19,011 nt of DNA. Source: JBBUAX01 sp964409535 (GTDB taxonomy: Bacteria; Patescibacteriota; Minisyncoccia; UBA6257; 2-01-FULL-56-20). Of the stretch, positions 11,876 through 18,309 are shown one piece after another. The notes under the pieces were generated by a model. The model was not told where the DNA came from and did no database searches. It saw only the letters and a program-made list of their open reading frames with translations. Numbering within the stretch: the first letter of the stretch is position 1; the number at the start of each line of letters is the position of its first letter. The stretch covers positions 1-19,011 of the forward strand of contig CAYPDQ010000015.1 in NCBI GenBank assembly GCA_964409535.1, written 5' to 3'. Both the position numbers and the translations under genes were made by a program.

Positions 11876-12376
11876 TTAGGAATGGGACATCTTTCCTAAA
11901 AGCTTTGCTATGCGTCGCTTCAGGGTTTTGGCCCCACGACGGTTGTTTATTACTATTGCGTGCGGGATCAGTGGTTTTTCAAAGATTTTTTCAAACTGCC
12001 TAGCGTATTCTAAATCAATGTGATGGTAGCGTTTGGCTATGCGACGGTCGCGTACTGTGCGATTTGCCTTGACTAAAATAAACCGTGCCCTCGGTACGGC
12101 CTTTTTGAAGTAGCGACGCGACCGTTCGTGGGTGAATGTCCTGGGAATGACAATTTTGCCATACCTTTTTTCCAATGACTTGGCCTTCTCCGCCAGTTTC
12201 CTGTAGAAAGCCCGTCTTACTGTTTCCGCCACCATACGTTTCTTCTTAATTGCATTTAAGGCGGCGCTGGGCAGTACTCTATCTGCATCGTACAGGTAGA
12301 ATCCGAAGTTATCCCTGAATGCTTCGGCTACGAAGTTCTTGCCTGCTCCCGGGAGGCCGAACAATATCGCAATCAT
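11876..12376 (-). CDS. P-loop kinase (AAA_33/shikimate kinase-like)
   Basis: A 166-residue protein from ATG 12376: MIAILFGLPGAGKNFVAEAF carries Walker A GLPGAGKN, followed by YLYDADRVLP (a DxD-type substrate/Mg loop), a long helical lid (KKKRMVAETVRRAFYRKLAEK), IVIPRTFTHERSRR and the basic RDRRIAKRYHHIDLEYARQF region. The last strand and helix (AIVINNRRGAKTLKRRIAKLL) match gluconate/adenylate-kinase-type folds. The substrate is unknown. A TTG at 12400 in the same frame gives eight more residues, but it lies at or before the expected transcription start. Confidence 0.75.
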   Translation of the reverse strand: MIAILFGLPGAGKNFVAEAFRDNFGFYLYDADRVLPSAALNAIKKKRMVAETVRRAFYRKLAEKAKSLEKRYGKIVIPRTFTHERSRRYFKKAVPRARFILVKANRTVRDRRIAKRYHHIDLEYARQFEKIFEKPLIPHAIVINNRRGAKTLKRRIAKLLGKMSHS

Positions 12377-12404
12377 AGACTTTGGGGTAACCTGTCCCAA
12401 TTAT

Positions 12405-12410
12405 ATTATA
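12405..12410 (-). promoter_or_regulatory. -10 box of the P-loop kinase gene
   Basis: TATAAT on the minus strand at 12410-12405, placing +1 near 12398 and leaving a leader of about 22 bases to ATG 12376. No convincing -35 is seen. Confidence 0.5.
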
Positions 12411-12427
12411 ATGACACAGTATAACTA

Positions 12428-12456
12428 TTGACACTACAGAGTGGATGTGGTACAGA
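12428..12456 (+). promoter_or_regulatory. Promoter of the six-gene operon
   Basis: TTGACA (12428-12433, consensus), a 17-base spacer, and TACAGA (12451-12456). The predicted start near 12463 is followed by a leader of about 65 bases. Confidence 0.65.
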
Positions 12457-12464
12457 ATTTCTTG

Positions 12465-12482
12465 TATCTGCCCAAGCAGATA
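12465..12482 (+). promoter_or_regulatory. Small inverted repeat at the operon transcription start
   Basis: TATCTG, CCCAAG, CAGATA. It lies at the predicted +1, so it could be an operator or a 5' mRNA hairpin. A Shine-Dalgarno AGGAGGTG (12513-12520) follows, seven bases before TTG 12528. Confidence 0.4.
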
Positions 12483-12527
12483 AGTAGCACATTTCAAATC
12501 AAAGTCACTGGGAGGAGGTGAGGCAAG

Positions 12528-13415
12528 TTGAGTGGAAATGACATCATGTACGTCGTCGGGCGAGTGGTCGAGCGACTTTCGGGCTCTAGCGTCCAACTGG
12601 TGGTAGAGTCGTATTCAGGACGAAGCCGGGCATGGATTAAAACAGCGTCGGTGCCACCAGCTGAAACTGTTTGGTCGGCGTCGGTCGTTGAGTTGTGTGC
12701 CAAGGGCTTGCTTCCCAGTGTGATGGCCGCACCTCTCGTTGAATACGAGGGTTGGTACGCGATGGGATTTAATGGGACGGTGGTTGCAGTCACGGCAACC
12801 GACCCATTGCCTTTCCACTTTCACCCTCCATCGCCTCCGTTGCAAGAGTTTCTTGCAATCGGTGGCCCGAGCGGGGTTGGGAAGACTTCTGTCGCAAGAG
12901 AGATGGAGACATTGTGGCCAGGGTTGGTGAAGCGGTATCCCGTATTCACAACACGAGCTCCGAGAACGGGCGAGGTTGATGGCTTGGAATACCACTTCCG
13001 TTCCGTCGAAGACTTGGGGCGGATGCGTGAAAACCCACGCTATACCAATTTCGTAGAGGCGCGCGGAAACTGGTACTGGTTGGATCCAGCAACTATATTT
13101 CGTGAGGCTTGGTCGGGTAGGTGGAGAGTCCACGTCTTTCTCGCTTCCCAAGACCGCGAGCTTTCCCAGAGAAGAGGGTGGTTTCCTTCGCTCGGTTTAG
13201 TGTGGCTGGAGGCTTCAGAATACGCCATACGCACTCGCTTGGAGAGGCGTGGGGATAAAGACGTGGAGCAGTCTGTAGCTCACAATCGCCGTCTTGCTGC
13301 GGAGGTAGCTGGTAGACCAGTCGCTCTCCAGATTAACACCGAGACAATGCAACCACGCCAGATAGCAGAGTTAATCCTGCGATTCTGTAACGAGAGGTTG
13401 CAGAAAGGAGCATGA
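12528..13415 (+). CDS. Guanylate-kinase-like protein with an extra N-terminal domain
   Basis: 295 residues. The start is TTG 12528, chosen for its near-perfect Shine-Dalgarno site. Residues about 110-290 are a guanylate-kinase fold: AIGGPSGVGKTSVAREM (Walker A), FTTRAPRTGEVDGLEYHF (like the GMP-binding TTR-PR-GE-DG-DYHF), FVEARGNWYWLDPATI (like E-HGNYYGT) and EYAIRTRLERRGD. PhnN (ribose 1,5-bisphosphokinase) shares this fold, so the substrate need not be GMP. Residues 1-105 are a separate strand-rich region (VVGRVVERLSGSSVQLVVES, GWYAMGFNGTVVAVTATD) I do not recognise. It heads the operon and overlaps the next gene by four bases (ATGA). Confidence 0.8.
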   Translation: MSGNDIMYVVGRVVERLSGSSVQLVVESYSGRSRAWIKTASVPPAETVWSASVVELCAKGLLPSVMAAPLVEYEGWYAMGFNGTVVAVTATDPLPFHFHPPSPPLQEFLAIGGPSGVGKTSVAREMETLWPGLVKRYPVFTTRAPRTGEVDGLEYHFRSVEDLGRMRENPRYTNFVEARGNWYWLDPATIFREAWSGRWRVHVFLASQDRELSQRRGWFPSLGLVWLEASEYAIRTRLERRGDKDVEQSVAHNRRLAAEVAGRPVALQINTETMQPRQIAELILRFCNERLQKGA

Positions 13416-14188
13416 AGGCCATAGTAACAATAACTACAGAGTCTTACGCGCCGCTCGTGCCTCTTTGGCACGAGCGGCTACGGCATTTTACTTCAATTCC
13501 TTGCTATCTCTTGGTTATTGGAGATGGGTTGGCGGACTTCAATTTGCCAGGCGTCAAAGTTGTAAGAGTCAATCCTTGGAACAATCCTTTCGACCAGTCA
13601 ACGCCGAACCATGCATGCGCCGAGAAGCTGAGAATATTTCATAACTTACCCCAGAATGTGAAGCAGGTCCTCTTCATTGACGTTGACGTCATGGTTCTGA
13701 ACGAATTCTGGAATGACTCACTTTTTGATGCCACGCGGGCTCACCTTGTAGTGTCTCCTGATCACTTCGTCGGCTACAAAGAGAAGATGGAAGACGAATT
13801 CCGCCCCTTTGATCCATCTTTTAGAATGCGTTACCTCTCAAGTGGAGAATATGCTTACTTCAATACAGGTGTTTTCTTCGCCAGCAGAGAGGCACACTCA
13901 AGGCATTTTGATAGTTGTTTTGGGGTGTGGCGTTCTTACGTTGAAGTTTTAGGGCGCCCCCCATCGATTTTTGATCAAAACGTATTCAACTATTACTTGA
14001 TATCCAGACGAGTACCCGTGTTGCCTATGCCTGTCAACAACAACTGTCTAAGGCAATATCCATACGTTTTGCGGGATGGGCAACTTACTCTTAGCGGGCA
14101 ACCAGTCAACGCTTTTCACTTCAACGGGGGCAACGGCCCGGTAAAACTCAAGCGTTGGCTTGAAATGTCGAGTCTTTTGTGTGGTTGA
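13412..14188 (+). CDS. GT-A glycosyltransferase, GT8-like
   Basis: 258 residues. The N-terminus MKAIVTITTESYAPLVPLW and LRHFTSIPCYLLVIGD form the first strands of the nucleotide-sugar-binding fold. VKQVLFIDVDVMVLNEFW carries the DxD metal motif (Asp90/Asp92), EYAYFNTGVFFAS the acceptor-side FN-GVF motif, and SIFDQNVFNYYL the DQ motif. FHFNGGNGPVKLKRW near the end resembles the H-x-G-x-x-KPW segment of GT8. There are no membrane segments. The donor is probably a UDP- or GDP-sugar. Its start overlaps the upstream stop (ATGA), and the next start codon follows its TGA after one base. Confidence 0.82.
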   Translation: MKAIVTITTESYAPLVPLWHERLRHFTSIPCYLLVIGDGLADFNLPGVKVVRVNPWNNPFDQSTPNHACAEKLRIFHNLPQNVKQVLFIDVDVMVLNEFWNDSLFDATRAHLVVSPDHFVGYKEKMEDEFRPFDPSFRMRYLSSGEYAYFNTGVFFASREAHSRHFDSCFGVWRSYVEVLGRPPSIFDQNVFNYYLISRRVPVLPMPVNNNCLRQYPYVLRDGQLTLSGQPVNAFHFNGGNGPVKLKRWLEMSSLLCG

Positions 14189-14189
14189 A

Positions 14190-14812
14190 ATGGAAACCCT
14201 ACTTACCCCCAGCGTTTTTCGTTGCCCGGGAACCGTGCCCCAAAGGGCCTTACTTCTGAATGAGCTTGGTTGTGAAAGGGTGCATGTGGATATCTCCATA
14301 GGATGCAATTATCCAGGATTGTTCCCACTTTCCCAATTTGGTCGTAAGGAACGCGACTTGTTCGTTAGCCGAGTAGACTTTCACATATTTCCTATGGCAG
14401 AAACCGGCAGGGTTACTGATCTACCGCTTCAGGAGGGGGACAGAGTTATTGTTCACTCGCCTAAAGGCGGCAGTTCTTTGGCATATCTATTGACATAGAA
14501 ACACCCCCTGAAAGCGCGGTCGCCGAATACTGTGGTAATCTTGATTTGCTCATGGTTCTAACTATCTCGGTGGGCAGTTATGGCTTGCCGTTGAGTCCGC
14601 TGGCTATGGAACGTATAATACAAGCCAAGCACCGCATAAATACCTGCTGTGGATGCAAACTTGGCGTAGACGGCGGAGTGAACGAGCAAACCTTCGAAAC
14701 TCTTTGTGGGTATGCGGATGTGGTTGTAGTAGGGGGTCTTCTTTTTAACGCCCCAGACGCGGGTAATCAATGGAGGGCGCTACTAGAACGAGTGGCGCAG
14801 TTGCGGCAATGA
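14190..14812 (+). pseudogene. rpe: Ribulose-phosphate 3-epimerase-like, frameshifted
   Basis: Two frames together give a TIM-barrel epimerase of about 207 residues. Part 1 (14190 to about 14476): LTPSVFRCPGT, CERVHVDISIG (His and Asp of the RPE active site), VDFHIFPM (second His), GDRVIVHSPKG. Part 2 (from about 14477): FGISIDIETPPES, LDLLMVLTISVGSYGLP and CKLGVDGGVNEQTFETL (active-site Asp), then ADVVVVGGLLF. All four metal/acid-base residues are present. Adding one T to the run at 14477-14479 restores one frame (AGT TCT TTT GGC). If intact it interconverts ribulose 5-phosphate and xylulose 5-phosphate or a related ketose phosphate. The good conservation on both sides of the break suggests a very recent mutation or a sequencing error. 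Confidence 0.82.
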
Positions 14813-15720
14813 AAGCTTTTGACAGCGTGAGGATTATAGGTGAAGAGATAAGTCGTGTGTTTAATGAAGAGGTCAAGGGCCCGTTGCTTGTAGGGATAAG
14901 TGGTCCTGTAGCCAGCGGCAAATCCAGATTCGTTAAACGTTTGATTTCGTTTTTGGAGAAAGATCTTTCCGCTCCGTTAATACACATTCCCTTTGACTAC
15001 TGGATTAACAAACAAGGGCTCGGTAGCCGTCTTTACGCAGACCGTTTCTTCATGAATGAATTCATAGATGCGATTAAGTTTCTCGCGCAATGCAAACCAT
15101 GGATGTGTCCTCGATATGATATTGCTCGTTCCGGCTTGGATTTAGAGTCGTTGAGCTTTGACAAGGAGATGCGAGTTGTCGACTGGTCTGGTCGTAGCTT
15201 CTTGCCCGTGTCTGAGGGCGTAGAAGTCAAGGAGATACCGTTTGGGAATGGGATTTACTTGCAAGTGGGCACAGGAAGGATATTCAGCCGCTGTATTCCG
15301 CAACGGAACGGCTTGTATATTTTGGACGGCACTTTGGCCTTCAATTCTTCGGAGATCGTCTCCTGCTATGCGATGAGGATTTATCTGGCAAGCGGTTGGG
15401 CAAACCGTGTCGCTCGGATGGTAAGGAGGCATAACCGAAAGGAGGTTTTCGGTACCACTACGCTAAGCGAAGCAGATTATGTTGGCTTCCTCGTAAAGGA
15501 AGCACGTGAGTGTGCCGATGTGGAGATTGAAGAACAAAAACCCCTGGCTACACACTACATCTATAGTTCGGTGGACAGCATTTCCAACTTACTTGAATTG
15601 TTTGAGAGTTTGGTTATCATTACCGCGATATGGAAAGGGACGAGGTGTTCGACATTGTTGACGACCAGAATAAGCCGCTGGGTATCCGAAAGAGTCGGTC
15701 CGAAGTACATGCCACAATGA
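14809..15720 (+). CDS. Uridine kinase/phosphoribulokinase-like P-loop kinase
   Basis: 303 residues from ATG 14809, which overlaps the rpe stop (ATGA). PLLVGISGPVASGKSRFV is Walker A, followed by IHIPFDYW, a disordered-looking central part (CPRYDIARSGLDLESLS), NGLYILDGTLAF (like the VEGILAF strand of uridine kinase) and RIYLASGWANRVARMVRRH, the basic lid region. It differs enough from uridine kinase and phosphoribulokinase that nucleoside, pantothenate-type or sugar-phosphate substrates are all possible. The last 30 residues (after about LLELFESL) overlap the Nudix gene by 91 bases and look unlike protein sequence, so the natural stop may have been lost or a base dropped near 15605-15615. Confidence 0.75.
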   Translation: MKAFDSVRIIGEEISRVFNEEVKGPLLVGISGPVASGKSRFVKRLISFLEKDLSAPLIHIPFDYWINKQGLGSRLYADRFFMNEFIDAIKFLAQCKPWMCPRYDIARSGLDLESLSFDKEMRVVDWSGRSFLPVSEGVEVKEIPFGNGIYLQVGTGRIFSRCIPQRNGLYILDGTLAFNSSEIVSCYAMRIYLASGWANRVARMVRRHNRKEVFGTTTLSEADYVGFLVKEARECADVEIEEQKPLATHYIYSSVDSISNLLELFESLVIITAIWKGTRCSTLLTTRISRWVSERVGPKYMPQ

Positions 15721-16136
15721 AGTACTGGCATAGGGCCACTCACGTTTGGGTTGTGAACGATAAGAACAAAATTCTATGTCAGCAACGTTCCCTCGGAAAA
15801 GATGTGAACCCGGGTAAGTGGCAATCTTTCTTTGGTGGGCATCTCAAGGCTGGACAAAGTTACATTGATAGTGCCGTAGAGGAGCTTAGAGAGGAATTAG
15901 GAATACAAATTGACCCCAATCAGCTTAGGGCCTTACACATTCTTAGGAGTGAGCCAGCAAAACACTTTGGCCAGATTTACCTTTTAAGGTGGAACGGTGC
16001 GATAGGGAAGTTAAACTGTGACCGTAAAGAAATAGATGATATAAGGTGGATGAGCGTTGAGGAGGTTGAGTCGCATATTGACAAGGGTTTGTTTTGCAAC
16101 AGAATGGACCCCGTGGTTAAGAAGTTGCTGGCTTGA
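15630..16136 (+). CDS. Nudix hydrolase, IPP-isomerase-like subgroup
   Basis: 168 residues. MERDEVFDIVDDQNKPLG, then HRATHVWVVNDKNKILCQQR and KWQSFFGGHLKAGQSYID followed by SAVEELREELGI. The Nudix box keeps EExGI, the Mg-binding glutamates, but has Gln for the first Glu and Glu for the usual Arg, so catalysis may be altered. The E-x-x-D-x-VDE plus K-x-x-x-H-R-A-x-x-W start is typical of the YfcD/IDI-type branch. It overlaps the kinase gene, has no clear Shine-Dalgarno, and probably depends on coupled translation. In this operon it could clean up or activate a nucleotide-linked metabolite. Confidence 0.87.
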   Translation: MERDEVFDIVDDQNKPLGIRKSRSEVHATMKYWHRATHVWVVNDKNKILCQQRSLGKDVNPGKWQSFFGGHLKAGQSYIDSAVEELREELGIQIDPNQLRALHILRSEPAKHFGQIYLLRWNGAIGKLNCDRKEIDDIRWMSVEEVESHIDKGLFCNRMDPVVKKLLA

Positions 16137-16137
16137 A

Positions 16138-16836
16138 ATGCAAAGAGGCATAAACAGGAGACCTATTAGATTAGTCGGCCGGCTGGGTCAAAAGTTATGG
16201 CATTTCTATCTTACCCGCTCATACAGTGGCTACCAGCCGATATTTGATGGTAAGAGGTGGAGCTCTTCCGGTAAACGAGATTGTGAGGAGAGGTGGAATT
16301 ATATACGAGGCCAGCTTTACAAGTACGATGTTGGCAACCTGCTTGATGTAGGATGCGGTGAGGGCTACTATCTGATAAAGACCGCAAAAGAACTGGGTTG
16401 TTATTCTGTAGGCATCGAAGCTGATTATTCGCGTTTTTGCATAGCTCAGAGCCAGATAAGCCGTTTCGGCGTTCGGCGTGCGTCCGTGTTGTACGACGAG
16501 GTTTCCGTGGAATCGGTTTCCAAATTGCCCGTTTTTGATGCAGTTTTGTTTCTGTCCGTCGCGCACCACATGATGTACTCTCTGGGCGAAGACTACTGTC
16601 GCAAGTTTTTGAGTTGCTTGCGCCAACACACTCGCAAGGCGCTTTTATTTGAGATGGGACAGTCGGATGAAAGCCACGCTAAATGGGCCAATTTGTTGCC
16701 GGATATGGGTGATAATCCTCATGAGCGGATACACAAGTTCCTGCTTTCTTGTGGTTATAGCGAGGTTGCCGAGATAGGCGAGTCCAAGTCGTATTTTGGC
16801 GACCGCTATCGAGCCGTATTCTGCGCTCGTCCGTGA
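16138..16836 (+). CDS. SAM-dependent methyltransferase
   Basis: 232 residues from ATG 16138, one base after the Nudix stop (TGAAATG, the same junction as at 14186-14192). A basic N-terminal extension (RGINRRPIRLVGRLGQKLWHF) precedes the Rossmann fold: NLLDVGCGEGYYLIKTAKE (motif I), VGIEADYSRFCIA, VFDAVLFLSVAHHM (motif IV region) and KALLFEMGQ. The C-terminus SKSYFGDRYRAVFCARP is typical of small-molecule or surface-sugar methyltransferases. It is the last gene of the operon. The upstream in-frame ATG at 16057 lies inside the Nudix gene and is rejected. Confidence 0.85.
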   Translation: MQRGINRRPIRLVGRLGQKLWHFYLTRSYSGYQPIFDGKRWSSSGKRDCEERWNYIRGQLYKYDVGNLLDVGCGEGYYLIKTAKELGCYSVGIEADYSRFCIAQSQISRFGVRRASVLYDEVSVESVSKLPVFDAVLFLSVAHHMMYSLGEDYCRKFLSCLRQHTRKALLFEMGQSDESHAKWANLLPDMGDNPHERIHKFLLSCGYSEVAEIGESKSYFGDRYRAVFCARP

Positions 16837-16890
16837 GAATCACAGAAAATATAATCAGACCTAATCTCTTTAAGTTTGGCCAACTGTTCA

Positions 16891-16953
16891 TCGGACCAGG
16901 CGCACCGCCTGCATCCGCAGGCGGGGCAGATTGGGGTTGGTGGTATAGGGCAT
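16891..16953 (-). pseudogene. Possible N-terminal stump of a CPR transposase/HTH protein
   Basis: On the minus strand ATG 16953 gives MPYTTNPNLPRLRMQAVRLV and one more Arg, then TGA. The start resembles, from memory, the MPYTTNP-LPR-R-x-AV-LVR beginning of transposase-like HTH proteins in CPR genomes. The rest of the gene is absent. The reading also covers the palindrome at 16905-16924, so the likeness may be chance. Confidence 0.35.
16905..16924. repeat. 20-bp palindromic element
   Basis: CCGCCTGC, ATCC, GCAGGCGG. In one plus-strand frame it reads PPASAGG, a peptide I associate with palindromic insertions in CPR proteins. Here it is intergenic, between the operon and the secreted paralogs. 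Confidence 0.6.
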
Positions 16954-16998
16954 ATACATATTCTGGGGTATTCCAAGCTATTGAACCATTACGTGCGC

Positions 16999-17027
16999 TT
17001 GATTTTTTGGCAATTTTGTGTTATAAG
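16999..17027 (+). promoter_or_regulatory. Promoter of the exported paralogs
   Basis: TTGATT (16999-17004), a 17-base spacer, and TATAAG (17022-17027). The leader of about 55 bases ends in AGGAGGG (17075-17081), eight bases before ATG 17090. Confidence 0.7.
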
Positions 17028-17089
17028 AGAAGCAGTGCGCTGGATTTCCTCGCGCGTCGTCAACCAGCTCCACGAGGAGGGAGCTAAAC

Positions 17090-17599
17090 ATGCGGAAACT
17101 CTTTGTCATCCTCGCGGCGCTGGCCGCGATCGGACTCACTCTCCCGGCGTACGCTGGGCAGTCGCCGGAACAGTCGGCGCAGTCGTCGCCCCAGATCTCG
17201 CGGGAAACCGTGGAACGGGCTGTCGCGGCCGTAGCCGCAGAGAAGAAGCTCGTCGAATTGGACGAGCGGATCGCCAAGGCCCGCAGGGGGATCTCCAGCG
17301 GCAAGAAGAAGTTGCTGTTCGGGGGTGCGATTTTCGCTACGGGCGTTGCCATCGCTTACACGGGAAACGGCCCTGATGCGTGCTGGGAGAATCCCGGTCT
17401 CTCGCTCAAGGGCTGCACGACCCGCCAGAAGGTGGGGCTCTTCACTGCTGTTGGAGGCGGCTTGGTCGCCATCGGCGGGGCGGTTGAGTGGCCCCTCAGC
17501 GCAGCCAGGTTACGTCGGGCGGAGGCAGAGAGGCGGCAGTTGACCAGCATCGCGGTTTCGCCGACCGCGGTTGCGGCGAACTACCGGTTCAGCTGGTAG
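17090..17599 (+). CDS. Exported protein of unknown family, paralog A
   Basis: 169 residues. A Sec signal peptide is clear: MRKLFVILAALAAIGLTLPAYA, cut before GQSPEQ. A helical stretch follows (ETVERAVAAVAAEKKLVELD), then ERIAKARRGISSGKKKL, a hydrophobic segment (LFGGAIFATGVAIAYTG), a loop with two Cys (CWENPGLSLKGC), a second hydrophobic segment (VGLFTAVGGGLVAIGGAV), a charged helix (ARLRRAEAERRQL) and PTAVAANYRFSW. It is homologous end to end to the next gene. It is probably an envelope protein with two membrane spans and one disulfide in the loop between them. No known domain is recognised. Confidence 0.8.
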   Translation: MRKLFVILAALAAIGLTLPAYAGQSPEQSAQSSPQISRETVERAVAAVAAEKKLVELDERIAKARRGISSGKKKLLFGGAIFATGVAIAYTGNGPDACWENPGLSLKGCTTRQKVGLFTAVGGGLVAIGGAVEWPLSAARLRRAEAERRQLTSIAVSPTAVAANYRFSW

Positions 17600-17620
17600 G
17601 GTTAGGCAGAGGCGGTGTTT

Positions 17621-17651
17621 GAGGCCATTGGGCAACGTGTCCGATGGCCTC
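17621..17651 (+). terminator. Hairpin between the two exported paralogs
   Basis: GAGGCCAT (17621-17628) pairs with ATGGCCTC (17644-17651). There is no T-tract. It may attenuate read-through or stabilise the upstream message. Confidence 0.45.
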
Positions 17652-17688
17652 ACTGTGTATAAACACTCCATTCGACCAGGGGGATAGT

Positions 17689-18213
17689 ATGAAAATTCTC
17701 GTGCCGGCATTCGTTGTGTTAGTGCTCGTTTCTGCCGCCGCATACGGGGAGAGCAACGATGTTTCGTCTCCGTTCTCGCCCGAAGCGCTGGCGCGGGCGG
17801 TGGCAGTGGCGCAGGAGCAGAACAAGCCGCCGACGGCAGAAGAGGTGAGGATCGCCGAGCTCGCCGCCAAAATCCTGTCTGTAGATGAGAAGATTGCCAA
17901 CTACCGCAAGGGAATCAGATCGGCCAAGATAAACCTCGTGGCCGGTGGCGGACTTCTCGCTGGAGGACTGCTCGTTCGCAACTCCGTCGGTGATGAGTGC
18001 CGCTCCCAAGGCGTATGTTCCGGGAGCGACGAGGCCAAGAGGCGGTATGGTTTGATCTTCGCGGCATCTGGAGGGGTCGGTGCTATGGTGGCTCCCATCC
18101 GATGGGTTATCAGCACGAGAGGTCTCCATCGGGCCCGGGAAGAGAGGGAAAAGTTGCTCAACGCCTCTGCGATGCCAACGTCGGTCGCGGTGAACTACTG
18201 GATGAGACAGTAG
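17689..18213 (+). CDS. Exported protein of unknown family, paralog B
   Basis: 174 residues from ATG 17689, preceded by GGGGG a few bases upstream; the in-frame ATG at 17644 lies in the hairpin and would spoil the signal peptide. The signal peptide is MKILVPAFVVLVLVSAAAYG, then ESND. The same plan as paralog A follows: SVDEKIANYRKGIRSAKINL, hydrophobic VAGGGLLAGGLLV, a two-Cys loop (CRSQGVC), hydrophobic LIFAASGGVGAMVAPI, charged REEREKLLNA, and PTSVAVNYWMRQ. The tandem arrangement and divergence point to an old duplication. Function unknown. Confidence 0.8.
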   Translation: MKILVPAFVVLVLVSAAAYGESNDVSSPFSPEALARAVAVAQEQNKPPTAEEVRIAELAAKILSVDEKIANYRKGIRSAKINLVAGGGLLAGGLLVRNSVGDECRSQGVCSGSDEAKRRYGLIFAASGGVGAMVAPIRWVISTRGLHRAREEREKLLNASAMPTSVAVNYWMRQ

Positions 18214-18232
18214 CTCCCGCACTCGCGCGTTA

Positions 18233-18268
18233 ACAGGCCTCCGGCAGTATCGTGCTCCGGAGGCCTGT
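18233..18268 (+). terminator. Strong hairpin terminator after paralog B
   Basis: A 12-bp perfect stem (ACAGGCCTCCGG with its complement) and a 12-base loop, followed by ATATGTTGATTT. It separates the paralogs from the Cys-rich gene. Confidence 0.7.
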
Positions 18269-18309
18269 ATATGTTGATTTAATTATGCACAGGGGGTAGT
18301 TTACGTTTT

